Assembly: GCA_005885025.1 (NCBI GenBank)
Contig: VAYC01000298.1
Location: forward strand, 1-6,447
Length of the DNA stretch: 6,447 bases
Origin: Actinomycetota bacterium
GTDB taxonomy: Bacteria; Actinomycetota; UBA4738
Direction: 5' to 3'
Part shown: positions 1 to 6,300 of the stretch, piece by piece
Layout of the letters: every line of letters starts with the position of its first letter
How positions within the stretch are numbered: the stretch's first letter is position 1
The notes under the pieces: generated by a model
Seen by the model: the letters and a program-made list of their open reading frames with translations, nothing else
Databases searched by the model: none
What the model was told of the DNA's origin: nothing
Position numbers and translations under genes: made by a program

Positions 1-440
1 TTGAGCGCTTGTTTGTCGAGAAACTGCTCATCGGAGGGCGGCAGCCCCAAGGACCCTGCCGGCTTCCCGCCCTCGCGGAAGAACCCCTCAACACCCGCAG
101 GCCCGAAGAACAAGAGCAGGCGGGCTTCCGTCGAATCGACATGGAACGCGTGCGCGACGTCGCGAGGCCCATAGACGACCGAGCCAGCCACTGCTTCGAT
201 CACGGCCTCACCGTGCTGGACACGAACCTCGCCGGAGAGGACCACGAAGAGCTCGTCCTCCCTTCGGTGGATATGGAGTGGTGAGGCGAATCCCTTGGGC
301 GCCAGCAGCTCCATCACGGCGTAGCGCCCTTGCGTTTGGTCTCCGGTCGCCCTGAGAACGCCCCGTCCGCCGTTGAACCACAACGCCTCGCCTTCGCCGG
401 GGCCCCGTGCGAAGCCACCGCTTGCTCCTGGAAGCGACAT
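1..440 (-). CDS. Cupin-fold (monocupin) protein, C-terminus cut by window edge
   Basis: The open frame runs from an ATG at 440-438 leftward off the window, giving 146 codons with no stop. The start is well set by AAGGAG at 447-452, six bases upstream. Cupin motif 1 fits G(X)5HXH(X)4E(X)6G exactly over residues 50-70, with H56, H58 and E63. Motif 2 spans about residues 86-101 (G86, P92, H97), with the usual final Asn replaced by Val. Together H56, H58, E63 and H97 form the standard 3-His/1-Glu metal site, so a metal-bound cytosolic cupin is likely; there is no signal peptide. Small single-domain cupins of this sort include quercetinase-like dioxygenases, isomerases and sugar-binding proteins, and the sequence alone does not say which. 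A tail rich in Gly, Phe and Pro (about 113-135) resembles that of quercetinase-like monocupins. It diverges from arfB across a 162-bp gap and has no visible partner gene. Confidence 0.88.
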   Translation of the reverse strand, partial: MSLPGASGGFARGPGEGEALWFNGGRGVLRATGDQTQGRYAVMELLAPKGFASPLHIHRREDELFVVLSGEVRVQHGEAVIEAVAGSVVYGPRDVAHAFHVDSTEARLLLFFGPAGVEGFFREGGKPAGSLGLPPSDEQFLDKQAL

Positions 441-446
441 CGATCA

Positions 447-480
447 CTCCTTCGTGCGCTCGGCGTCGCCGAGCAGCATA
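447..480 (-). promoter_or_regulatory. Leader of the cupin gene: SD, hairpin and -10-like box
   Basis: On the minus strand the cupin start is preceded by a consensus AAGGAG (447-452), a perfect six-bp stem with a three-base loop (CTCGGC/GCCGAG, 459-473), and TATGCT (475-480), which matches four of six -10 positions. No good -35 box lies at the expected distance. The ribosome binding site is secure; the promoter and any regulatory role of the hairpin are guesses. Confidence 0.35.
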
Positions 481-602
481 ACGACGCGTGACGCTCTTCG
501 CCGCCGCAGCGCACGACCTTGCGCGACGAGCGGGCCGATCTCGGAGCTAGCCCCCTCGCCGTCAGCAACACGCTGTTGAAGGGGACCCTGCAAACTGTTG
601 GC

Positions 603-1016
603 ATGGACGACGAACTGGTCACACCCGGCGGCATCGTGATTCCTGCCGGCGCGATGACCTGGCGCTTTTCTCGGGGCACCGGGCCCGGGGGCCAGGGGGT
701 GAACACCACCGATAGCCGCGTCGAGCTGGTCGTCGACCTAGCCGCACTGGTGATCTCGCGCGAGGTCGCGGACCGCGTGCGGGACACGCTCGGTGATTCG
801 CTCCGGATCGTCGTCAGCACTGAGCGATCCCAATTGCGCAATCGCGAGTCAGCGCTGCGGCGCCTCGCCGAACGACTGGACGCGGCGGCCCGCCCCCGTC
901 GCCACCGCACCCCGACGCGCCGGACCGCAGGCTCGGTTCGTCGGCGCCTCGAGGCCAAGCGGCTGCGTTCGCAGCTCAAGGCAAAACGGCGGGAGCCCGG
1001 CGAGGACGCGAGCTGA
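603..1016 (+). CDS. arfB: ArfB/YaeJ-type peptidyl-tRNA hydrolase, ribosome rescue
   Basis: This 137-residue protein has a single release-factor catalytic domain. The GTGPGGQGVNTT block (residues 25-36) carries the GGQ motif (29-31) that hydrolyses peptidyl-tRNA in the ribosomal P site. There is no codon-recognition domain. Instead a strongly basic tail (about 97-130), including RTPTRR and several RRR/KR clusters, matches the ArfB tail that enters the empty mRNA channel of stalled ribosomes. Length and architecture agree with E. coli ArfB, a backup to tmRNA-based rescue. The ATG at 603 is chosen because the family starts just before the IPxG strand (I13-P14-A15-G16). The frame stays open upstream to a TTG at 519, but those 28 residues are not family-like. 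No good SD sits at the normal distance; AAGGGGA (579-585) is 17 bases upstream. It appears to be a single-gene unit, divergent from the cupin gene. Confidence 0.92.
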   Translation: MDDELVTPGGIVIPAGAMTWRFSRGTGPGGQGVNTTDSRVELVVDLAALVISREVADRVRDTLGDSLRIVVSTERSQLRNRESALRRLAERLDAAARPRRHRTPTRRTAGSVRRRLEAKRLRSQLKAKRREPGEDAS

Positions 1017-1204
1017 TCCACCTCGCGCTTCTGCGAGCTTTGCCAGACATGAGTACAGAGCCCTTGCCTGCCTGTGACCAGGCGTAGGGACGGGCGCCTC
1101 GAACGGTCAGGGTCCTTCGACCTCAGGGGCCGGCTCGAGCAATGAATGATCCGGGCCCGGAACCCAGACGATCGAGTTCGATCAGGACGGCCGCGCCACG
1201 GAGT
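1017..1204. other. Convergent intergenic gap with short inverted repeats
   Basis: This gap lies between the ends of arfB and the large membrane gene. It holds several short inverted repeats: CTCGC/GCGAG (1022-1037), GCCTG/CAGGC with a TGAC loop (1070-1083), GGTC/GACC (1111-1122), the palindrome TCCGGGCCCGGA (1150-1161) and GATCG/CGATC (1170-1183). None is followed by a strong T run, so factor-independent termination is uncertain. I see no tRNA, small ORF or other gene here. Confidence 0.5.
1022..1041 (+). terminator. Weak terminator-like hairpin after arfB
   Basis: A five-bp stem (CTCGC, loop GCTTCT, GCGAG) starts six bases after the arfB stop codon and is followed by CTTT. The stem is short and the T run minimal, so this may only slow polymerase or do nothing. 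Confidence 0.28.
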
Positions 1205-1903
1205 TCACTGGAGCGCAACCGACCCTACGCGACGGGAGCGCTTGAGGACCCGAGCTGCGAGCGCCCACCCCCCTGCTGCCACAAGGGCGACGACGGCGTA
1301 GGCCTGCCAGCCGGCCAAGGACAGTCCCGCGAGGTCGAGAAGCACTCCACCCATCACCAAGGCCGCTGCCCCTACAGCCGGTGCCATCGCGGCGATCTCC
1401 GGGAAACGAAGCCACGGACCGAGGAGCCCGACGGCCCATCCTGCCCCGACCACCGCCAGGATCGCCAGAGTGCCCAGGGCCGCTCCCGCCAGGCCAGGCA
1501 GACTCCAGGGCCCCGCTGGGTTTACGGCAGCGGGGACTGAGCGACCGTCTGTTGGGCCGCTCACGACAGCCACGCCAGGCCCGACCAGTGAGCCTCGATG
1601 CCCGCCCGCCCATTGGACGAACGCCCGGTTGGCCGCAGCCAGGATCAAGGCGATGGGGTGCTTCGGGTAAGTGGGTGCCACCCTGCTGAAGTACGCGCCG
1701 CTGATCGCGTTGTAGGCGGCACCGGAGATGCCGCCGGGAGGACCCACCTGGTCCACCGGAAGGGTGGTGGGGCGTTGGGCCAGGTAATCCTCGGGAGTAC
1801 CCATGAAGACGTAGGCCTGCTGGATCCGATCGGCGGGAAGCGATGCCAGAAGGGTACGATGCCCGAAGGGTATGAGCCGCGAGCCACACGTCGGACCAAG
1901 CAT
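1205..1903 (-). CDS. C-terminal part of the membrane protein in the shifted frame
   Basis: From about position 1840 down to the stop at 1205-1207 this frame encodes the natural end of the large membrane protein. It opens with a soluble stretch (LPADRIQQAYVFMGTPEDYL), runs through a segment with AAYNAISGAYFSR, and ends in about three membrane helices and a basic KRSRR tail. The only upstream ATG in this frame (1903-1901) lies inside the region where the other frame is the coding one, and the GACGGGG before it is too close to serve as an SD. I therefore do not think it is an independent gene. It is listed so that the second half of the broken gene is not lost; if expressed alone it would lack the first membrane helix and the D57 loop. 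Confidence 0.6.
   Translation of the reverse strand: MLGPTCGSRLIPFGHRTLLASLPADRIQQAYVFMGTPEDYLAQRPTTLPVDQVGPPGGISGAAYNAISGAYFSRVAPTYPKHPIALILAAANRAFVQWAGGHRGSLVGPGVAVVSGPTDGRSVPAAVNPAGPWSLPGLAGAALGTLAILAVVGAGWAVGLLGPWLRFPEIAAMAPAVGAAALVMGGVLLDLAGLSLAGWQAYAVVALVAAGGWALAARVLKRSRRVGSVALQ
1841..1872. repeat. Two tandem 16-bp copies causing a frameshift
   Basis: Plus-strand cgatgccagaagggta (1841-1856) is followed directly by cgatgcccgaagggta (1857-1872). Fifteen of sixteen bases match; the copies differ at their eighth base (a versus c). Sixteen is not a multiple of three, so the extra copy moves the membrane-protein frame by one base. With one copy, the minus strand reads AHTLRASLPADRIQQAY without a break. 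Confidence 0.93.
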
Positions 1904-3240
1904 CCCCGTCCCGGCTGTCCACCACGAACACTACGGGTCTCGCTGGATCGACCCGGGCCAACCCCAAGTACCGAGCCGCGGTGGCGCCCTGGACGACCAG
2001 CTCCGGGTTCATCACCGGCCGGTACGAAGACCACTCCGCCTGGGCAAGGAACGCCGACCCTCCCAGGCCGGCCACGACCAGCGCTCCGGTGAGAGGCCTC
2101 CACAGCCGTCCCGCCCATTGGCTCAGCCACACGAGGCCGAGCACGCCCAGGATCGGGATGGCCAGGCAGATCGCGAGGACCCGGTGCCCAGCGATCCCCC
2201 GGCCGAACGCCCACTGTCCCACGAAGGCCAGGAGCGTCACCTCGCACCAGGCCAGCATGAATGCGAGGAACACCCGGACGCGGTCAGCGCCCTTGCCGCT
2301 CCCAGAAGCGCTACCAGCCAAGGCCAAGGCGCCCACGGCAGCAGCGCCCAAGGTGAAGGGAAGCCTGTAGGTGGGGAGATCCCGGCGGAGCTTCCCGAGG
2401 AACTGGCCGATGTCCACCCGAGGCGACGGCAGCGGAGCTGTGAGGACCCAGGTGATGCCCCCGGCCGCGAGCGCCGCTCCACCTGCCCCGACCACCAAGA
2501 GCCGGCCCGAAGGTGTGTCGATGGGCCTTCGGGCCTCCGCCCTCCACAGCTGCATCGATCGCGGCAGGTAGATCAGGGTGGTCAGCCCGACTACGGCGAG
2601 GCCAACCTCCAGGACGTTCCAGTGCAGCAGACCAGTGGCACCGAGCAACAGGACCCCTGGCAGGATGGCCCGTCGATCATGGACAGCCAACAGCAGCGGG
2701 GTAACCGCCGCGGTTAACGCCCCCAGAGCCAAGACGTTGTCCTGGTAGCCCTCCACGTTGATGGCCCTGACCAGGAACATCGAGGTCCCGACGCCAAGGC
2801 CCACGGTCGCGGCCTCCCACCGGGGCCGTCCCAGGACGGTCGCGACGCCTGCGCCCGCGGCAAGCCCGGTGGCGGCCGCCATCACCCCAGGAAGAACAGC
2901 AGCCATGCGAAGCGGATGAACCCTCAACACGGCGGAGAGCAGGCCCCCCACCACCACGAATCCCGGCCGGCCGGGGTTGAGCGGGCCCGGAGGTGGCATC
3001 GCGGAGGGCAGGCTCGACACTCCCGCCGCCCGGGCCAGCTCCGTCCTCCACGCGTACCCCGGCGCGTCCCACCCGAGGGGCACGGCGAAATGGTGCGTCG
3101 CGTACGTGGAGACGTAGAAGACAACGATCACCAACGCGGCAGCCACGACGACCAGCACATCCCGAAGTGATGGGCTCGACGCATCTCCCTCGCCCGCGCT
3201 CGCCGCCGCGGCGGGCGCCTGCGGGCGAACCTTCACGGGC

Positions 3241-3825
3241 TCAACCGTTGATGGTCGTCTGCTGGGTCCGCTTGTTGTTCCGTGGGTTCGGATCTCTCGA
3301 GCTCGAGGAAGTGGTGGCCGTGTTCTTCACGACTCCGGGGATGATCGGCCGCGTCACGATCGTGATGGCCGCCTTTTCGTACTGAGACAGCGAGTAGAAG
3401 GTGCAGAATACGGCCCGCCCTTGGATCGAGCAGAACCCATAAGGCGACTCCGGCAACATGATCCAGTCGATCTGGAGTCCCACAGGGAGATGGTCATCAA
3501 TCTGGACATTGGACGCGTCGTCTGGGCCCTTGTTCTGCACCTCGATGAGGTAAAAGAGATGTCCTCCCACGGTGGCGGGGTCCGGAGCATCCAGATTCGT
3601 GAGGTTGAGGTCGGAGACGCATTCCGATCCTCCGGAATACCCAGAAAATCCCACGCAACTCTGCTTGCCGCGAGCGCCGCTCACTCCAGACAGGAGGGTG
3701 ATGACGATCGCGTTGCCAAGCAGGAACCCCGCCGTGGCCAGGACGAGCCATCGCTTGGAGATGGAGCCAAAGCGGAGGTGTCGCCTCGGGATGTCGCCCT
3801 CGTCGGGACCGCGGGAATAGTTCAC
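3241..3825 (-). CDS. Membrane-anchored single DUF11-domain protein
   Basis: This protein has a short basic cytoplasmic end, one membrane helix (about residues 29-49 counted from GTG 3834) and an outer DUF11 domain (about 75-187). The family hallmarks are clear: DAPDPATVGG, Y95-L-I-E-V-x-N-K-G-P-DDA, DDHLPVGL, then C135 and C144 flanking a GRAVF strand, KNTATTSSSSRDPNPRNN at the end. DUF11 modules are immunoglobulin-like beta domains, usually in tandem arrays in surface or adhesion proteins; a lone, N-terminally anchored copy is short for the family. C60 and C72 may form a second disulfide. Two GTG starts compete: 3834 lies only two bases after GGGAGG (3837-3842), while 3825 lies 11 bases after it, so I prefer 3825 (194 residues). 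It ends four bases before the large membrane gene, implying a shared transcript and a joint envelope role. No sortase signal is seen. Confidence 0.87.
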   Translation of the reverse strand: MNYSRGPDEGDIPRRHLRFGSISKRWLVLATAGFLLGNAIVITLLSGVSGARGKQSCVGFSGYSGGSECVSDLNLTNLDAPDPATVGGHLFYLIEVQNKGPDDASNVQIDDHLPVGLQIDWIMLPESPYGFCSIQGRAVFCTFYSLSQYEKAAITIVTRPIIPGVVKNTATTSSSSRDPNPRNNKRTQQTTING

Positions 3826-3887
3826 CGAAACCACCCCCTCCCGGGCCCAACCCGGCCCGTTCTGGCCGCCCCTCCGCGATCGACCTG

Positions 3888-3916
3888 AGACTATTCGTCC
3901 CTTAGTACCGGGTCAA
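3888..3916 (-). promoter_or_regulatory. Probable housekeeping promoter of the DUF11/membrane-protein unit
   Basis: On the minus strand TTGACC (3911-3916) matches five of six -35 bases and is separated by exactly 17 bases from TAGTCT (3888-3893), which keeps the T, A and final T of the -10 box. Transcription would start near 3881, about 55 bases before the GTG at 3825. It is the best promoter match in the window and suggests that this pair is transcribed separately from the methyltransferase. Confidence 0.5.
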
Positions 3917-3941
3917 GGCCCGGATCGAACAGGCACAATCA

Positions 3942-3954
3942 CGGCTGTCAGCCG
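3942..3954 (-). terminator. Hairpin after the methyltransferase gene
   Basis: A perfect five-bp stem with a three-base loop (CGGCT-GAC-AGCCG) begins 14 bases after the methyltransferase TAA and is followed by TGATTGTG on the minus strand. It sits just upstream of the DUF11 promoter, where a terminator would be expected, but the T run is poor. Confidence 0.3.
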
Positions 3955-3967
3955 AGCCGGCCGGTGA

Positions 3968-4837
3968 TTAGGACGCCAGCGCGTTGACAGACAGACCGGG
4001 GAGATCGTATCCCTGGTCCGTGCGAAATCCCTTCGTGGCTCGCTCCGTTGCTTCCCGGACCGCAGCCCGCTCCTCATCGGAGAAGGACCGCAAAAGGATG
4101 GCGACGGCGCCGGCGAACTCCCGGACGAAGTTCCAGTAGTCCTCGAAGTCCGAGAACCGCAGGTGGAACTCCATCTCCTCGATCCGCACGTCATCGAACC
4201 CGGCGCCGACGAGGAGCTCGCGCAGGTGGTCCGGATCGGCCAACGAGAACACGCCGCCCGACGCTTTCGGGTCGATCGGAGGGATGAGCCCCAGGCCGAC
4301 GATCGCCATCGCGACGCTCGCCGCCCAAGGGTTCCGCGCGGGTCCACCCATGACGGCGAGGGCGAGTCTCCCTCCGGGCCGGAGCACCCGGCGGCTCTCG
4401 GCCAGGGCCGCGGCCGGGTCGGGCATCAGCATGTAGGCCCATCGGCACAGGATCCCGTCGACGCTGCCGTCCTCCAGATCGATGTGTTCCGCATCCATCA
4501 CACGGAATTTGGCATTCTCGACCCCCAGCTCCTGGGCCCGTCGCTTCGCCACTTCGACCATCCCGGGCGGGAGGTCGGTAGAGACCAGTCGCCCGCTGTC
4601 CCCGATCAGTCGCGCGGCTGCGAACCCCGTTTCGCCCGTCCCGGCGCCAAGCTCGAGGATCGTCTGGCCCGGCTGCGGATCGAGTCGGGCGACCATCCAA
4701 TCCGTGATCCCTTGCGAGAACTCGCGCAAATACTCGCGGCGGCGATCCCAGCCGGGGGCCATGGCCTCCCATTCCACGAGCGCCGCACGACGAATCTGGT
4801 CGAGCCTGTTCTCCTTCGGTGATGCGTCGGTGTCCAC
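3968..4837 (-). CDS. Class I SAM-dependent methyltransferase (UbiE-like)
   Basis: This 289-residue cytosolic enzyme is predicted to move a methyl group from S-adenosylmethionine to an unknown small acceptor. Motif I is ILELGAGTGETG (60-71), the glycine-rich SAM loop. D88 in LVSTDLPPGM is placed to bind the ribose hydroxyls. D115-A-E after FRVM fits the adenine-binding motif. Residues 127-141 (DGILCRWAYMLMPDP) form the post-adenine strand, and RRVLRPGGRLALAVM (about 149-163) is the classic Methyltransf_11/UbiE end of the core. An N-terminal helix with WEAMAPGWD (23-31) and the C-terminal FSDFEDYW insert probably form the substrate lid. The core resembles ubiquinone/menaquinone C-methyltransferases, but the lid differs and no quinone genes lie nearby, so I assign no substrate. 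GTG 4837 is preceded by AGGAAGAGG (4844-4852) at six bases. It lies 142 bp after the propeller gene on the same strand. Confidence 0.9.
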   Translation of the reverse strand: MDTDASPKENRLDQIRRAALVEWEAMAPGWDRRREYLREFSQGITDWMVARLDPQPGQTILELGAGTGETGFAAARLIGDSGRLVSTDLPPGMVEVAKRRAQELGVENAKFRVMDAEHIDLEDGSVDGILCRWAYMLMPDPAAALAESRRVLRPGGRLALAVMGGPARNPWAASVAMAIVGLGLIPPIDPKASGGVFSLADPDHLRELLVGAGFDDVRIEEMEFHLRFSDFEDYWNFVREFAGAVAILLRSFSDEERAAVREATERATKGFRTDQGYDLPGLSVNALAS

Positions 4838-4979
4838 GGCGAACCTCTTCCTGTCGGCTTGACGGGCAAGGCTACTGGAGATAGCTCCGGGTCGTCCAGC
4901 ATCACGATCGCACGCGGCAAGATCGACGCCGACCGCAGCTCACCTGTCCGGCCGGGAGGGGCCCGAATGACTCGGCACC

Positions 4980-6083
4980 TCAGGCCTGGCAGTACCGCTC
5001 CACGAGAGTTCGGGCCGGGTCGCCGGTCGGCGGCGTGCCGAATGACCCGACAGCCCAGAGGTTTCCATCGAGCGAGGCCGCCACGCCGACCAACTCGGCG
5101 TTGCTGTTGGGGCTCGGACTCGGGATGACCGCCCAGGTTCTCCCGTCCCAGTGTTCGACCAGTGTGAGGAGGGGACCGTAGGACCACCCGACGGCCCACA
5201 CGTCGTTCGCGCCCACGACGGCCACCCCGGTGAGCGAATCCTCTGGATGGGGGCTCGGACTGCCCACGTGGTGCCAGGCACCGCCGTCCCAGTGTTGGAC
5301 CAGGGTGTGCGGGGAGAATTGGCCCCAGGCTCCCACCGCCCAGGTGTCGTTCGACCCGGCGGTCGCGACCGCGACCGGGTAGCCTCCGAACGACCCCCCT
5401 CCGATCGGCACCTCTTTCCACGACGCCCCATCCCAGTGCTCGGTGGTGGGCTTGGCCTGAAAGTTCACGTACTTGGCCCCGACCGCCCAGACGTCGTTCG
5501 CCGCGATGGCGGCTACACCCTGGAGAGTGGCAGAGGAGTCCGCCGTGGGGACCACGGTCCAGCTCGAGCCGTCCCAGTGCAGGGCGAGCCCATCGCTTCC
5601 GGTCGCCCACACGTCGTGGGCATTGACCGCGGCAACCGCTTGGAGCGCTCCCTCCACCGGCTCGGATGGCCGCGCGAGCTTCCAGGCAGTTCCGTCCCAA
5701 CGCTCGATCAGGGGCCGGGTCGCGCTTCCCGATATGGCGTTCCCAACTGCCCAGACGTCGTTCGCCGCGATGGCGGCTACACCCTGGAGAGTGGTACTCG
5801 GGGCGCGGAGCCGCGGCGTGGGAACCACCTTCCACGAGGTGCCGTCCCAGTGCTCGGCCAGCGTGCGTCCGGTGAAGGAATCCGAGACCCGTCCCACCGC
5901 CCACACGTCGGTGTCCGACAGGGCCGACACCGCGTACAGGAAGTTGGGCCGGCTGCCCACGTTCGGGCTGGGAACCACGCTCCAGGAGCCGCATGAAGTT
6001 CCCGGTCCCGCCAGGCTGGACGAGGTCACGACCGTCGCTGAGATGCACGACGCCACCACGGCAACCAGAAGAGTTCTTCGCAT
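4980..6083 (-). CDS. Secreted seven-bladed WDG-repeat beta-propeller protein
   Basis: The 367-residue product begins at ATG 6083, with GAGGGGGGA (6088-6096) upstream. Residues 1-25 are a Sec signal ending SSSLA, so the mature protein starts near G26. Seven repeats follow, each with an xVAxxxxNDVWAVG strand pair: cores at 59-64, 109-114, 157-162, 197-202, 246-251, 294-299 and 341-346. Six are followed by HWDG/RWDG then a T/S-x-W strand (WDG at 79, 129, 170, 217, 265, 312). The seventh stops at YC where WDG would be, and the missing strand is supplied by the N-terminal C31-G-S-W, as in propeller Velcro closure. Similar WDG/AVG-repeat propellers occur in soil actinomycetes and are generally of unknown function; ligand binding or protein scaffolding outside the cell is the reasonable guess. 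No catalytic motif is visible. VASC at 10-13 resembles a lipobox but lies very near the start. Confidence 0.9.
   Translation of the reverse strand: MRRTLLVAVVASCISATVVTSSSLAGPGTSCGSWSVVPSPNVGSRPNFLYAVSALSDTDVWAVGRVSDSFTGRTLAEHWDGTSWKVVPTPRLRAPSTTLQGVAAIAANDVWAVGNAISGSATRPLIERWDGTAWKLARPSEPVEGALQAVAAVNAHDVWATGSDGLALHWDGSSWTVVPTADSSATLQGVAAIAANDVWAVGAKYVNFQAKPTTEHWDGASWKEVPIGGGSFGGYPVAVATAGSNDTWAVGAWGQFSPHTLVQHWDGGAWHHVGSPSPHPEDSLTGVAVVGANDVWAVGWSYGPLLTLVEHWDGRTWAVIPSPSPNSNAELVGVAASLDGNLWAVGSFGTPPTGDPARTLVERYCQA
5485..5530. repeat. 46-bp exact direct repeat, copy in blade 4
   Basis: This stretch is identical to 5749-5794. On the minus strand it encodes T186 to about A200 of the propeller (TLQGVAAIAANDVWA), with every synonymous position unchanged between the copies. 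Confidence 0.93.
5749..5794. repeat. 46-bp exact direct repeat, copy in blade 2
   Basis: This is the partner of 5485-5530, encoding T98 to about A112. The two copies are 264 bp apart (88 codons, two blades), so the spacing keeps frame and fold register. Confidence 0.93.
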
Positions 6084-6152
6084 CGTGTCCCCCCTCAGCA
6101 ATCGACTGCTCACTGGCCCCTCTGTGCGGTTGACCCATTCCGTAGGGGCGTG

Positions 6153-6158
6153 ATTATG
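6153..6158 (-). promoter_or_regulatory. -10-like box upstream of the propeller gene
   Basis: CATAAT on the minus strand, about 70 bases before the propeller start, is the most AT-rich -10-like hexamer in the gap and matches five of six consensus bases. No good -35 hexamer lies 16-18 bases further upstream, so an extended or alternative-sigma promoter would be needed. Confidence 0.3.
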
Positions 6159-6222
6159 GCACCGCACGAGAACGGGCCGCCTGTGGGTCTTGGCCCACCC
6201 GAAAGGACATCGGGACGTGTAC

Positions 6223-6252
6223 TTGTTTACGCGAAGCCTTCGGGAGTAGAAC
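6223..6252 (+). promoter_or_regulatory. Possible promoter with internal palindrome for the Tat-signal gene
   Basis: TTGTTT (6223-6228) and TAGAAC (6247-6252) are 18 bases apart and give weak -35/-10 matches. The spacer contains the perfect inverted repeat CGAAG-C-CTTCG (6232-6242), which could be an operator. Transcription would begin about 42 bases before the ATG at 6301. Two further small stems (6183-6198 and 6198-6214) lie just upstream. Confidence 0.3.
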
Positions 6253-6300
6253 GGTCCCCCTGTCGAGGCGCTCTGCCCGCAGGCGTGGAAGGGGGTCGTG

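Larger units (their letters stand above)
1205..3236 (-). pseudogene. Large polytopic membrane protein (GT-C-like), frame broken by a 16-bp tandem duplication
   Basis: The gene begins at a GTG (3236-3234), four bases after the DUF11 stop, with no own SD, suggesting translational coupling. Residues 27-43 form the first membrane helix. The next loop carries GWDAPGYAW with D57, placed like the acidic residue in the first outer loop of GT-C glycosyltransferases. About eight or more further hydrophobic segments follow (for example 93-104, 111-135, 168-185, 192-224). The motif NPGRPGF (87-93) and the H205-W206 pair resemble actinobacterial GT39-like membrane proteins, but no family is certain. After about residue 460 the frame is lost: the original frame continues to a stop at 1182-1184 as a Pro/Arg/Gly-rich tail of about 224 residues typical of out-of-frame GC-rich DNA. 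Meanwhile the frame ending at the TGA at 1205-1207 carries a plausible extracytoplasmic segment and C-terminal membrane helices. Removing one 16-bp repeat joins them into about 671 residues. It may be a pseudogene, a switchable gene or a sequence error. Confidence 0.75.

Noticed and set aside
519..602. TTG start at 519 adding 28 residues to ArfB
   Set aside because: The added residues do not resemble the family N-terminus; ATG 603 gives the usual ArfB length.
1160..1190. T-loop-like GTTCGATC suggesting a tRNA gene
   Set aside because: No pairing T-stem, anticodon stem or acceptor stem can be built around it; it is part of a simple GATCG/CGATC inverted repeat.
1838..1880. Programmed ribosomal frameshift in the membrane gene
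   Set aside because: No slippery heptamer or downstream pseudoknot is evident, and the 16-bp duplication explains the shift completely.
1872..2717. 281-codon plus-strand open frame opposite the membrane protein
   Set aside because: Low-complexity Gln/Pro/Arg composition with no domain; the opposite strand shows clear membrane helices.
5151..5996. 281-codon plus-strand open frame opposite the propeller
   Set aside because: Its apparent repeats (GHPDVVRRDGGY-like) are the antisense image of the propeller blades.
6045..6056. Lipobox (VASC, residues 10-13) in the propeller signal
   Set aside because: Cleavage after residue 12 would be unusually early; the hydrophobic region continues to an SLA site at 23-25, which fits an ordinary Sec signal better.
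4606..6138. 510-codon minus-strand open frame across the propeller and methyltransferase
   Set aside because: It is Gly/Arg/Pro-rich, out of frame with two well-supported genes, and only mirrors the propeller repeat at DNA level.
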